Assembly: GCF_900103645.1 (NCBI RefSeq)
Contig: NZ_FNHP01000008.1
Coordinates: forward strand, 1 to 64,000
Source: Oryzisolibacter propanilivorax
Lineage (GTDB): Bacteria; Pseudomonadota; Gammaproteobacteria; Burkholderiales; Burkholderiaceae_C
Direction: 5' to 3'
DNA length: 64,000 bases
Under the pieces are notes generated by a model. The model had not been told where the DNA came from and made no database searches. It saw only the letters and a program-made list of their open reading frames with translations. Every line of letters begins with the position of its first letter. Position 1 is the stretch's first letter. This document shows, piece by piece, positions 17,920-28,193 of the stretch. A program made the translations under genes and the position numbers.

Positions 17920-19056
17920 TCAGCGCAAGGTGTGACCGGGCATGGCGATGGTGAACACGCAACCGCCATCAGGTGCGCGTCGCACATCGAGGGTGCCGCC
18001 GTTCAGCTCCACACTTCGGCGAGAAATAGTCAGGCCCAGGCCCATGCCGCTGCGGTCGTCTCCCGCCTGGGTGAACGGCTGGAACAGCGCCTGCATCGCC
18101 GCATCCGACAGGCCGGGGCCGTTGTCCTGCACGTCGATTAGGATGTGCTCGCCCTTGGCGCTGGCCTGCAGGCTGGCCACGCCGCCGTCAGCGCGCGAAA
18201 ACTTGAACGCGTTCTGCAACAGGTTGCCCACGGCTGCGAGCATCAGGTCCCGGTCGGCGTCCAGAGCCAGCGACGGGTCCACGGCCGGGGCGCTGAACAA
18301 GCAACCCCGGCTCTGCGCCTCCATCGTGGCGGAGAGCTTGATTTCCGCGATGAACTCGGCCAGGGAAAACCGTTGCCGCTGCGCGGGCATGCCGGCGGTA
18401 ATGCGCACCTCAGCCAGCGACCGATCGATCAGCTTGCTCATTCCTGCCAGCGCGCGGTCGAGCACGCCAGCTGTTGCGCCATTGGCTCCCACGTCTCCTG
18501 CCTTGATCGCCCGTTGCGCCAGCTTGGCGGCAAACAGCATGTTGCGTAATTCGTGCGCGAAAATGCCCAGACGCTCGTTGAGCGCCTGGGTGTGCCGGTC
18601 GGTCGCCTCGATCTCGCGCTGATGGGTGTATTCGGTGACGGCGCTGGCGATGGCATTGTCCAGGCAGCGGTTCAGGGTCCTGAATTCGTCCACGCCGATC
18701 GGCGTTCCGGTCTCGAACGCCATGTCGGAGATGGCTTGGCATAGGTCGCCGTAGTCGTGTACCACTTCCTCGACCGTGAAGCCGTGTCCCATAAGTTCCC
18801 GCCCGTGGCGGGTGGCGGAATCGCCGATTTCCGAGACAGCGCTGACGCCTCCTGCGACCCCGGAGACTTGGAGGCTGCGCTGCGGATCGTCGGTGCGCTC
18901 CGCCATCAGGGTCTGGATCAACTGATCCAGGAACACGGTAACCCCATGCGCGAGCTCTTCTTTGACCACCCCAGGCGATCGCAGGGCGACCTTGTCCCGG
19001 CAGCGCGCGATCAGCGTGCCACGGTTCGCAGATAGGAACTCATGCATCATCTGCAC
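17920..19056 (-). CDS. Soluble sensor histidine kinase
   Basis: The 378-residue kinase has an N-terminal helical sensory region (about residues 1-150, RsbRD-like in appearance with no transmembrane helix). An H-box follows (FAHELRNMLFAAKLAQ), then an N-box NLLQNAFKFSR, a G1 box DNGPGLS and a G2 box GMGLGLT. It would sense a cytoplasmic signal and phosphorylate a response regulator not encoded in the window. Its start is 55 bases after the ndvB-like stop, suggesting cotranscription. Confidence 0.85.
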   Translation of the reverse strand: MQMMHEFLSANRGTLIARCRDKVALRSPGVVKEELAHGVTVFLDQLIQTLMAERTDDPQRSLQVSGVAGGVSAVSEIGDSATRHGRELMGHGFTVEEVVHDYGDLCQAISDMAFETGTPIGVDEFRTLNRCLDNAIASAVTEYTHQREIEATDRHTQALNERLGIFAHELRNMLFAAKLAQRAIKAGDVGANGATAGVLDRALAGMSKLIDRSLAEVRITAGMPAQRQRFSLAEFIAEIKLSATMEAQSRGCLFSAPAVDPSLALDADRDLMLAAVGNLLQNAFKFSRADGGVASLQASAKGEHILIDVQDNGPGLSDAAMQALFQPFTQAGDDRSGMGLGLTISRRSVELNGGTLDVRRAPDGGCVFTIAMPGHTLR

Positions 19057-19111
19057 ACAATACTCCTTGCAGGGGACAAATGGCCCAACGGCTGGATCGG
19101 AAAGGCGTTCT

Positions 19112-22100
19112 TCACAGTGTGATCACCAATAGATGGTCGCCTGGGGTGACTGGTACGTGTACGGCGCCGCCGAAGGCCAGCGCCACACCGTCCAGGACCG
19201 CCGACGAGATACCAGCGCAGTGCATCCCCGGCGATTCGACCTGGATGGTGTAGCGCGTCGCGCCGAGGACGACCTCGGCCTCGAAACCGGGCCATTCGGC
19301 TGGGATGCATGGATCAATGACGAGTACTTCACCTTCGCGGCGAATGCCCAGGATCCCTTCCATGCCAGCTCGGTGCATCCAGCCGGCGGCGCCGGTGTAC
19401 CAGGTCCAGCCGCCCCGGCCTTCGTGCGGCGGCACCGAATACACGTCGGCCGCCACCACGTACGGCTCCACGCGGTAGCGCGCCGCATCTTGCGGTGTGC
19501 GTGCATGGTTGATGGGGTTGACCAGCTTGAACAGCGCGTGGGCGTGCGTGCCCGCCTGCGGGTCGGCGCGCAATTGCGTGAGCGCCAGAATGGCCCACAT
19601 GGCCGCGTGGCTGTACTGGCCGCCGTTTTCGCGCAGGCCTGGTGGGTAGCCCACGATGTAGCCGGGGTCGCGGGGAGGGCGGTCGAAGGGCGGGCTGAAG
19701 AGCAGCGCCAGCCCAGGATCCGGCACCAGCAGGTGTGCGCGCAGTGATTCCATCGCGGCCTGGGCGCGGTCCGGATCGGCCGCACCAGACAGTACGGCCC
19801 AGGATTGGGCGATTGAATCGATGCGGCATTCCTCGTTGTCGCGGGTGCCCAGCCAAGTGCCGTCGTCGAAGGTGGCGCGCCGGTACCAGGCACCGTCCCA
19901 GGCCTCGCGCTCCAGCGCGGCAGTCACAGCCTGGGCATGGGCGCGCCAGCGTGCAGCACGGGCGGGGTCGCGCGCCTCCACCAGCGGGTCGAAGAGGGCC
20001 AGCGTGCGCACCAGCAGCCAACCCAGCCACACGCTCTGCCCCCGGCCATCCTGGCCTACGCGGTTCATGCCGTCGTTCCAATCGCCGGTCCCTATCAGCG
20101 GCAGACCCAATTTGCCAGTGAGCGCGATGCTCTGGTCCAATGCGCGCGCGCAGTGCTCAAACAGCGTCGCCGAGGCGCAGGCCTGCATGGGCTGGAAGAA
20201 GGCGTCATGCTCGCCGTCCTGCAGCACGGGGCCTTCCAGGAAGGCGATGGATTCGTCCAGCACTGCCGCATCGCCCGAGACGGCGACGTAGCTGGCCGCG
20301 GCGAAGGCTAGCCAGACGCGATCGTCCGAAATGCGTGTGCGCACGCCTTGGCCCGAATGCGGCAGCCACCAGTGCTGCACGTCGCCCTCCACGAACTGGC
20401 GGCCCGCGGCGCGCAGCAGGTGTCGGCGCGTCTCTTCGGGCCGCGCGAAGGCCAGCGCCATACCGTCTTGGAGCTGATCGCGAAAGCCGTAGGCGCCGCT
20501 GGCCTGGTAGAAGGCCGAGCGGGCCCAGATGCGGCAGACCAGTGTCTGGTAGAGCAGCCAGCCATTGAGCAGGATGTCCATCGCGCGGTCGGGCGTGCGC
20601 ACCTGCACGGCGCCCAGCAGGGCATCCCAATGGTCTCGCACCCGCCGCAGTTCGGCGTCCAGGTTGGCCTCTCGCCAGCGCGCCGCCAGCGCCACGCTCT
20701 CCTGCGCGTTGCCGCATTGCCCGAGCAGGGCGATCACGTCCACTGATTCGCCGGGACGCAGCACCAGGCTGCACTGCAGCGCAGCGCAGGGGTCCAGGCC
20801 TGGGCCCACCGCGCCGGACAGGGTTGCCAGGCTCCGCAATGCCGCCGGTGCCGCCAGGCTGCCGTAACAGCCCAGGAATTCCGTGCGGTCGGCGGTCCAG
20901 GCGCTCTGCCGGCCCGCGAGGTCGGCAAAGGCAACGCGGCCCGGGAAGGCTGTGCTCCAGGGGTTGCGCGCCAGCAGCACGCCACTGGCCGCATCGGCCT
21001 CGGTCAGGATGAAAGGCGCGCAGGCGGCCCGCGAGGCGCCCAGCACCCATTCTGCATAGGCCGTGACTGACAGGCGCCGCGTCTGTGCGCCGCGGTTGCG
21101 CAAGGTGAGGCGCGACACCTTGACAGGGTCTTCCAGCGGTACGAATTGCAGTAGTTCCAGCGCGATACCATGCGCCTCGTGCGTGAAGCGACTGTAGCCA
21201 TGGCCGTGGCGCGCAACATAGATGCCGCCGTCGCGGATCGGCTGCGCCGTAGGGCTCCAGAGCTGGCCGCTCGCCTCGTCGCGCACGAAGAAGGCCTCGC
21301 CGGTGGGATCGGTCACCGGATCGTTGGACCATGGGGTGAGTTGGTTCTCCCGGCTGTTGCCGGCCCAGGTGCTGGCGCTGCCGTCGGCCGAGACCTGGAA
21401 GCCGAAGCCCGGGTTGGCGATGACGTTGATCCAGGGTGCGGGCGTGGTCTGACCGTCGGCGAGTACGGTCACGTATTCGCGGCCGTCGAGGTCGAAGCCG
21501 CCGAGTCCGTTGAAGAACTCCAGCCGCGCTGTGTTCGGGCCCTGCGCCTGCCTAGGCAGGGCGGAGGATGGCAGCTGCGCGGCCGATTTGAGCGCAGAGC
21601 TCGCGGTGAGCGTCGCCTCGGGCAGTCGCGCGATTTGCCGGGCGATGTCGCCCCGACGCGCCAGCAGCACCACGCGGGCTGCTGACTGTAGCAGGCCGCG
21701 GGCCGACGCCTCCATCAAGTCTGCGCGCAGCGTATGGACCACACCCCGGGCCATCGCCTCACCGTCGAGGCGGGGGCGTGACTGGCTGCGGCGCACGGCG
21801 GTCTCGATGGCGGTCTGCAGGTCCTGCACATAGGACGAGGCGCGCTCGTTGACGATCACCAGGTCGACGCTCAGCCCCTTCATGCGCCAGTATTCGTGCG
21901 CGCGCAGCAGTTGGCGCACCTGGGCGATGTCCTCGATTTCGTCGATGCGCAGCAGCACGATCGGCAGGTCGCCCGAGACCGCGTGCCGCCACAGGTCCGA
22001 CTGCGGGCCGGCGCCGCGCGCGATCGCCTCGGCCGGCGCGCGTAAGCGCGCACCCGCGTAGAGGATCGGCGCCGCCAGCCGCTGGAAGTCCGCCGCTTCG

Positions 22101-25100
22101 TCGGCCTCGATGCCGATGTGCCGCAACTGCACCTGAGCCTGGGTCCAGGCCAAAGTGCGGGCGCGCTCGAAGGCGCTGCGGTCGTGGTGCTGGTCCACCA
22201 GGTCGAGCAGCGCCTCGCGCGTGGCGGCCACCAGCGTCCAGAAGGCCAGCCGCGCCATCTGGCCCGGGGCGATGCGCACGCGGTGGCGCACCGAGAAGAC
22301 TGGGTCCAGCACCGTGCCGGCCGTGCCGGACAGCGCGGCGCCGTCTCCCATGGCCTGCGCCGTGGCCGCCGTGCGTCCGCGGCCCAGGAAACGTTCTCGG
22401 TCGGATTCGTACTGCACAGGCGCCGTGGCGATGCCTTCGACGACCGCGAAATGCGCCGCCCACACCGGCGGCTCGTTGGGCGTGCGCGGGCGGCGCGTGG
22501 CGATCACGGCGCCGAACTCGGGCAGGTATTCGGTCTGCACGAACATCTTGGCGAAGGCCGGATGGGCATCATCGGCCGCGGGCGGCGCCAGCACCACCTC
22601 AGCGTAGGAGGTGAGTTCGACCTCGCGCGCCTTGCGGCCGGTGTTGGCGACTGTGACGCGGCGGACCTCGCCGTCGGCTTCGGCCGACACCACCACCTCC
22701 ATCGTGGTCGTCAGGCTGCCGTCGTGCCGCGTGAAGGCGGCGTGATCCTCGGCGAAGACCACTTCATGGCTGTCGGTCGCCACGCCCAGGGGCTGTGCCG
22801 CGGCGGACCAGACCCGGCCGCTGTCCGTGTCTCGCAGGTAGACGTAGGCGCCCCAGTCGTCGCGGGTCGCGTCTTCGCGCCAGCGGGTCACGGCCAGGTC
22901 GCGCCAGCGGCTGTAGCCCGTGCCCGCCGCGGTCAGCATGACGGCGTAGCGCCCGTTGGACAGCAGGTGCGTGGCGGGTGCGGCCATGGTCGACATGCTT
23001 ATGCGCCGCACCGCGTTCAGGTCGCCATGCGGCTCGGACGCGCCGGATGGCACTTCCTCGGCGCGCGCGTGCGCCACGGCGACGAGGCGCGGCATGCGCT
23101 CCTGCAGCAGCAGTTCGCAGGCCTGGATCATCGGCTCACGATGGAAGCGTTCTCGCATGCGCGCGCCCTGCAGCGTGTTGGCGATGGCGACCAGCGTCAT
23201 GCCCTGGTGGTGCGCCATGAAGTTGCGCACGATGGCGACCTGTGATCCGCTGGGCAGCCGGGCGCGCGTGAAGTCCAGTGCCTCGTAGAAGCCATGGCGC
23301 CCAAGCGCGCCCAGCGCCTGCAGGCGCTCGAAGTTGCGCTGCGCGAGCGGTGCATCGACCATGCTGGCTAGACCTGTGGCGTAGGGCGCGATCACCAGGT
23401 CCTCGGCCAGGCCGCGCTTGAGGCCCAAGCCCGGCACGCCGAAGTTGGAGTACTGGTAGGTGAATTCCAGGTCGCGGGCGTTGTAGGCCGATTCGGAGAT
23501 GCCCCATGGCACGCCCATCTGCCGGCCGTAGGCCACCTGGCGCTGCACGATCAGGCGGTTGGTCTGCTCCAGCAGGCTGCCGGCCGGCGCACGCATCACC
23601 AGCGAGGGCATCAGGTATTCAAACATCGATCCGGACCAGGACACCAGGGCCGATCCGCGGCCCACGGGGATGGCGGTGCGACCCAGGCGGAACCAGTGAC
23701 GCGTGGGCGCATCGCCCTTGGCGATCGCGAACAGGCTGGCCAGCCGCGCCTCGGATGCCAGCAGGTCGTAGCAGTTGGCGTCGAGTACGTTCTCCACCGC
23801 GGCATAACCGATGGACAGCAGCTTGCGCTCGGGGTCCAGCAGGAAGGCGAAGTCCATGTCGAGCGCCAGCGTGCGGGCCTGTTGCGCCAGGGCTTGCCAG
23901 CGGGCATCGAGGCCATGCGCCGCGGCGGCGAGTGACGCGGCGTCGCGCGCCTGCTGCTTGATCCGCCCGCGCAGCGTATCGATCCAGAATAGAAGGTCGT
24001 CGCCCTCCGCATGCACTGCCGAAACCAGCCCACGCGCTTCTTCTGCTGCCTTGTTGGCCAAACGCTGGAGTACCGGCAGCAACAGGCCGGCAGGACTCTG
24101 TAGCCCGGCGTCGATGTCATCGAGGATGGCCCGCAGCCGCTGGCCCTGCGGCCCCTGGGCCGCGGGTTTGGCAGACGCCGACTCGCGGGCCAGCGCGAGT
24201 GCATCGCCCACACCATCCGCCCAGTCGGCCGGCAGCGGCGCGCCCTCCCATTCCTCGCAGGCGTTGGCCAGCGCGATCAGGTGGCCCGCCAAGTTGCCGC
24301 TGTCCACCGACGACACATAGGCCGGTGCTAGCACCCGGGCCGTACGCGTGTCGTACCAGTTGTAGAAATGGCCACGGAACCGTTCGAGTGTCTGCAGGGT
24401 GGCGAAAGTCGCTTCTAGGCGCTCGCAGGTCTGCAGTGCGCCAGCCCAGCCGAAGTCGCGGGCGGCCACCGCCGACAGCAGGTACAGGCCGACGTTGGTG
24501 GGTGAAGTACGGTGCGCAACCACCGGCTGCGGGCCTTCCTGAAAGTTGTCCGGTGGCAGCATGTGCTCGGCTGGCGTCACGAAGGTCTCGAAGAAGCGCC
24601 AAGTGCGGCGCGCCGTGCGCCGCAGGGCTAGGGCATCGGCGAGTTGGGGCGCGCCGGACGGTACGAGCGGTGGGCGACGGCTGGCGCGCCAGGCCAGGGC
24701 CGGCGCCGCGAGCCAGAGCGCCAGCAGGAACAACGCCACGGGCCACGCCGCGGGCGAGAACACGCCAACACTCACGGCCAATGCCACGGCCAGCAGTACG
24801 CCGCCGGCCATCTGCCCATAGAAGCCCGCTACGCCGGGCCGCGGGCGAGCGGCGGACTGGGCGGCGGTTGTCCATTCCAGCAGGTGCCGGTGGGTCGCGT
24901 ACAGCCTGATCAGGGTGCGGATGATGGCGTCCAGCGCGCGCCAGGCCTGGTCCGGTAGCAGGGCCAGTGCCCAGCCCGCCTGCAATGCGGCCATCCGCAG
25001 GTCGGTGGCCAGTAGGCGCAGGTGGCTGCTCAGCCGGATGCCCGTGCGTGGCGGCCCCAGCCCCGCGAGGCTGGGCAGGAAGGCTGGCACGGACAGGGCC

Positions 25101-27652
25101 AGCACCAGTAGCCCCATAGCCTGCAGTGACTGAGGCCAGGGCAGCCAGGCGCACAGCGCGAGGGCCAGCAGGCTCGTTGGCGCGAGTAGGGACCGCCGCA
25201 GATTGTCGATCATCTTCCAGCGGCCCACCGGCGGCACGGCTGCACCCGAGTGTCTCCGTCCAAGCACCCAGGGCAGGAGCTGCCAGTCGCCACGCGTCCA
25301 GCGGTGTTGGCGTCGTGCGGCGACGTCGTAACGGGCCGGGAATTCCTCGACCACCTCGACGTCCGACGCGAGTCCCGCGCGCGCGAACACGCCCTCGAAC
25401 AGGTCGTGACTGAGCATTGTGTTCTCGGGAATGCGCTCGGCTAGTGCGGCCTCGAAGGCATCGACGTCGTAGATGCCCTTGCCGGTGTAGGAGCCTTCGC
25501 CGAACAGGTCCTGGTAGACGTCGGACACTGCGGATGCGTAGGGGTCCATGCCGCCCGCGCCGGACGACAGCCGCTGGTAGAGCGAACCATCGCGGCCCAA
25601 CGGCAGCGCCGGCGTTACGCGTGGCTGCAGGATGGCGTGGCCGCCCACCACGCGCTGTTCGGCATCGTTCCAACGGACGCGGTTCAAGGGGTGGGCCATC
25701 TTGCCGATCAGGCGCAGCGCCGCGTCGCGCGGCAGCCGGGTGTCGGCATCCAGCGTGATGACATAGCGCACGCCGGCCAGGATGTCGGGCTGCGCGCCGC
25801 CATCGAGTGGCATGAAGCTGGTGTCGGTGGCGCCGCGCAGCAGCCGGTTGAGTTCGTGTAGCTTGCCGCGCTTGCGCTCCCAGCCCATCCAGCAGCTCTC
25901 GCTGGCGTTGAACTGGCGCCGTCGGTGCAACAGGTAGAAGCGTTTGCCGCCCGGGGCAGGGCCGTGCCGTTGGTTCAAGATGGCGATGGCCTTCTGCGCG
26001 ATGCCGATCAGGTGGGCGTCTCCGTCCTGCACCTCCGTGTCCGCATCGAGGCCGTCCGACAGCAGGGCAAAAGACAGGTCGCCACTTGCGCCGGCCAGAT
26101 GGTGGACCTCAAGGCTCTCGATGTGGCTGCGCAGCTCCGCCTCGCTGGACAGCAGCGTGGGCACGACGACCAGTGTGCGCAGGTTGGCAGGAACCCCGTC
26201 GACCAACGCCAGGGCAGGGAGTCCCACGGGGCCAGCGCGCGCGGCGATTGCTCGCTGGACGAAGGCTGTAGCCACCTCGGTGGCGGGCAGGAATGCGGCC
26301 AGCGCAAGCGCCGCCAGCAGCCCGGCGGGAGCTGCCGCCGAGGCACCTGTGGCGAAGACGGCCCAGAACGCCAGGCCCAGCAGCATCGCTGCCAGCGCGA
26401 GGATGGCGGCTGCGTAGCCGCCAAGCCCGAGGCGGATGTTGAAGCGGTCGATGCGCATGGCCAGCGGCGGCCTGAATCCAATGGCCTGCTCCAATTCGCC
26501 GCGCCCCTCGGCGATCAGGTAATGGCCGGGATCTGTCATGCTGGCGTCATGGACGCGAAGCTCGGACGTCTTTTGCGAAGCCGCCAGTGCCAACGCCCGC
26601 TCAGCAATCGCGAGTTCGGACAGGGGTGAACCTCGTGCCAGTTGCTCGATCGCGGCGCGGTAGCGGTTGCGTGTCGGAAAATCCATCTCTGCGAAGGCGC
26701 TGACGGCCCGCAGGCGCGCATCAACGAGACTGTTGCTCTCGAACAGATCAGCCCAGTCGATGTCCGACATTAGGCGCATGCTGGTGATGACGTTGCGTAC
26801 CGAGACGTTGGAGGCGCCCTGGCGCTGTTGTGCATGCAGGATGGCCTGGTCCGCATCCGTACCCTGGTTGCGCAGCCGCTCGTCCAGCCATTGCAGAGCC
26901 GGCGTGGTGCGCGGATCCTGGTCGCGCAAGCGCTTGGCGAGCTGCGCGGCGAACAGTTCGGATATCGGGCCGCTCGCCCGCGTTGCAATGTCCCGGTCCA
27001 GCGCTGCATACGCGCCGCCTGGCTCGAGCAGACGGTCGGCGAGGCGTTGCGCGTCGGCGCGCGCGGCGCGTCCAGCCGTGATCTGGTCGGCCAGCCGGCG
27101 CAGGTTCTCTATCAGTACGATGCGCAGAGTGATCGCTACGGCCCAGAGTTCGCTGATGTCCAGCGGCTGGACTTCCTGATAGGCCGCGATGAAGCGGCGT
27201 AGGATGGCGGGGTCGAAGTGGCTGTCGGTATGGGCGACGAAGGCCCAGGCGAGTCCGAAGACGCGTGGATAGCCCGCCAGCGGACCGTCTGCCAGCTTGG
27301 GCAACTGGTGGTAGTAGCCCGGTGGCAGGTCGGTGCGGATCTCGCGCACTTGCGCCTCGACCACGTGGTAGTTGTCCAGCAGCCACTCGGCGGCCGGAAC
27401 CACGCGGCGGCCCGCAGCCACTTCCGCAGCACCCGCACGGTAGGCCAGCAGCAGCTCGGCGGCGTTGCAGCGCAGCCGGCTGTGCAGCGAAGGCACCCGG
27501 GGCGGGCTGGCGCTGACCCGCTGGGCCGCGGCGAGGCTGCGCGCGTGCTGTTCCAGGCGCTCGATGCCGAATAGTTCCTCACGCAGAGGTGCGGTATCGG
27601 CCCAAGGACCTGGGATAGCGCGCCGGAACGCTAAATGAATAACTGGATGCAT
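19112..27652 (-). CDS. NdvB-like cyclic beta-1,2-glucan synthase (GT84 + GH94)
   Basis: This very large 2846-residue protein resembles cyclic beta-1,2-glucan synthases. The N-terminal third is soluble. Hydrophobic segments lie at about residues 405-465 and about 800-900. A glycosyltransferase domain between them contains ITLDADTRLPRD near residue 630. Two carbohydrate-binding/GH94-like halves follow, ending in the GH94 phosphorylase catalytic motif GDWNDGMNRVG at about residue 2524. NdvB makes and sizes periplasmic cyclic glucans, which matter for osmoadaptation and biofilm tolerance. Length matches the NdvB family (about 2800). No frameshift is evident over 8.5 kb. The histidine kinase lies directly downstream and a small basic peptide gene upstream. 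Confidence 0.9.
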   Translation of the reverse strand: MHPVIHLAFRRAIPGPWADTAPLREELFGIERLEQHARSLAAAQRVSASPPRVPSLHSRLRCNAAELLLAYRAGAAEVAAGRRVVPAAEWLLDNYHVVEAQVREIRTDLPPGYYHQLPKLADGPLAGYPRVFGLAWAFVAHTDSHFDPAILRRFIAAYQEVQPLDISELWAVAITLRIVLIENLRRLADQITAGRAARADAQRLADRLLEPGGAYAALDRDIATRASGPISELFAAQLAKRLRDQDPRTTPALQWLDERLRNQGTDADQAILHAQQRQGASNVSVRNVITSMRLMSDIDWADLFESNSLVDARLRAVSAFAEMDFPTRNRYRAAIEQLARGSPLSELAIAERALALAASQKTSELRVHDASMTDPGHYLIAEGRGELEQAIGFRPPLAMRIDRFNIRLGLGGYAAAILALAAMLLGLAFWAVFATGASAAAPAGLLAALALAAFLPATEVATAFVQRAIAARAGPVGLPALALVDGVPANLRTLVVVPTLLSSEAELRSHIESLEVHHLAGASGDLSFALLSDGLDADTEVQDGDAHLIGIAQKAIAILNQRHGPAPGGKRFYLLHRRRQFNASESCWMGWERKRGKLHELNRLLRGATDTSFMPLDGGAQPDILAGVRYVITLDADTRLPRDAALRLIGKMAHPLNRVRWNDAEQRVVGGHAILQPRVTPALPLGRDGSLYQRLSSGAGGMDPYASAVSDVYQDLFGEGSYTGKGIYDVDAFEAALAERIPENTMLSHDLFEGVFARAGLASDVEVVEEFPARYDVAARRQHRWTRGDWQLLPWVLGRRHSGAAVPPVGRWKMIDNLRRSLLAPTSLLALALCAWLPWPQSLQAMGLLVLALSVPAFLPSLAGLGPPRTGIRLSSHLRLLATDLRMAALQAGWALALLPDQAWRALDAIIRTLIRLYATHRHLLEWTTAAQSAARPRPGVAGFYGQMAGGVLLAVALAVSVGVFSPAAWPVALFLLALWLAAPALAWRASRRPPLVPSGAPQLADALALRRTARRTWRFFETFVTPAEHMLPPDNFQEGPQPVVAHRTSPTNVGLYLLSAVAARDFGWAGALQTCERLEATFATLQTLERFRGHFYNWYDTRTARVLAPAYVSSVDSGNLAGHLIALANACEEWEGAPLPADWADGVGDALALARESASAKPAAQGPQGQRLRAILDDIDAGLQSPAGLLLPVLQRLANKAAEEARGLVSAVHAEGDDLLFWIDTLRGRIKQQARDAASLAAAAHGLDARWQALAQQARTLALDMDFAFLLDPERKLLSIGYAAVENVLDANCYDLLASEARLASLFAIAKGDAPTRHWFRLGRTAIPVGRGSALVSWSGSMFEYLMPSLVMRAPAGSLLEQTNRLIVQRQVAYGRQMGVPWGISESAYNARDLEFTYQYSNFGVPGLGLKRGLAEDLVIAPYATGLASMVDAPLAQRNFERLQALGALGRHGFYEALDFTRARLPSGSQVAIVRNFMAHHQGMTLVAIANTLQGARMRERFHREPMIQACELLLQERMPRLVAVAHARAEEVPSGASEPHGDLNAVRRISMSTMAAPATHLLSNGRYAVMLTAAGTGYSRWRDLAVTRWREDATRDDWGAYVYLRDTDSGRVWSAAAQPLGVATDSHEVVFAEDHAAFTRHDGSLTTTMEVVVSAEADGEVRRVTVANTGRKAREVELTSYAEVVLAPPAADDAHPAFAKMFVQTEYLPEFGAVIATRRPRTPNEPPVWAAHFAVVEGIATAPVQYESDRERFLGRGRTAATAQAMGDGAALSGTAGTVLDPVFSVRHRVRIAPGQMARLAFWTLVAATREALLDLVDQHHDRSAFERARTLAWTQAQVQLRHIGIEADEAADFQRLAAPILYAGARLRAPAEAIARGAGPQSDLWRHAVSGDLPIVLLRIDEIEDIAQVRQLLRAHEYWRMKGLSVDLVIVNERASSYVQDLQTAIETAVRRSQSRPRLDGEAMARGVVHTLRADLMEASARGLLQSAARVVLLARRGDIARQIARLPEATLTASSALKSAAQLPSSALPRQAQGPNTARLEFFNGLGGFDLDGREYVTVLADGQTTPAPWINVIANPGFGFQVSADGSASTWAGNSRENQLTPWSNDPVTDPTGEAFFVRDEASGQLWSPTAQPIRDGGIYVARHGHGYSRFTHEAHGIALELLQFVPLEDPVKVSRLTLRNRGAQTRRLSVTAYAEWVLGASRAACAPFILTEADAASGVLLARNPWSTAFPGRVAFADLAGRQSAWTADRTEFLGCYGSLAAPAALRSLATLSGAVGPGLDPCAALQCSLVLRPGESVDVIALLGQCGNAQESVALAARWREANLDAELRRVRDHWDALLGAVQVRTPDRAMDILLNGWLLYQTLVCRIWARSAFYQASGAYGFRDQLQDGMALAFARPEETRRHLLRAAGRQFVEGDVQHWWLPHSGQGVRTRISDDRVWLAFAAASYVAVSGDAAVLDESIAFLEGPVLQDGEHDAFFQPMQACASATLFEHCARALDQSIALTGKLGLPLIGTGDWNDGMNRVGQDGRGQSVWLGWLLVRTLALFDPLVEARDPARAARWRAHAQAVTAALEREAWDGAWYRRATFDDGTWLGTRDNEECRIDSIAQSWAVLSGAADPDRAQAAMESLRAHLLVPDPGLALLFSPPFDRPPRDPGYIVGYPPGLRENGGQYSHAAMWAILALTQLRADPQAGTHAHALFKLVNPINHARTPQDAARYRVEPYVVAADVYSVPPHEGRGGWTWYTGAAGWMHRAGMEGILGIRREGEVLVIDPCIPAEWPGFEAEVVLGATRYTIQVESPGMHCAGISSAVLDGVALAFGGAVHVPVTPGDHLLVITL

Positions 27653-27764
27653 GGGCGCCTTTCAGGGCGCCACGGGCACGGGAGGCCCCGATCACCCCGC
27701 CGAGCAGAAGATGGGCAAGATGGCCCTTGTGGAAGCGGCTGGGCGATGTGAACCAGTGCGCCTG

Positions 27765-27899
27765 TCAAGACTTCTTGGAAGTCTGCACGGGTGTCGCTGC
27801 GGCCCTGGCCAGTACCGGGGAGGCCGGGGCTGCCGGCGCCGGTTTCTTTTTAGGTTTTTTTAGTTCCCGGTTGCCGCGCTTTCGCTCTTTTCCTGCCAT
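27765..27899 (-). CDS. Small basic Lys/Pro/Ala-rich peptide (44 aa)
   Basis: A 44-residue reading frame begins MAGKERKRGNRELKKPKKKP and ends PVQTSKKS. Its composition is strongly basic with an Ala/Pro hinge. I recall similar short proteins annotated as hypothetical in Burkholderiales; homology should be checked. A GAGCAC stretch just upstream of the ATG is only a weak ribosome site. It lies 112 bases upstream of the ndvB-like gene on the same strand and could be a nucleic-acid-associated peptide. Function is unknown. Confidence 0.6.
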   Translation of the reverse strand: MAGKERKRGNRELKKPKKKPAPAAPASPVLARAAATPVQTSKKS

Positions 27900-28193
27900 G
27901 GAGTGCTCCTGCTCTTGAATGTCAGCCCGCTATTGCGGGCGAAATGCTCAACCACTGGATGTAATGGCTGGCGTGTGCGTCAGGAAGGGAAGGGTTCTGC
28001 AGGACGCTGGCGTCAATCAGCGGGAAGCGAAGGGGCCGCCCATTCGGTAACGACTATAGATAGTGGCATGCGACTACATTTCAAGGCCCTTTCCTCGCTT
28101 GAACCAAGCTTGCCGTCCTCCTCGGCGGGAGTTGCGTAGATTGCCTCAGGGCGGGAGAGGTCGTTCAAGGTCCCACTCAGCCTGATCGGTAGG

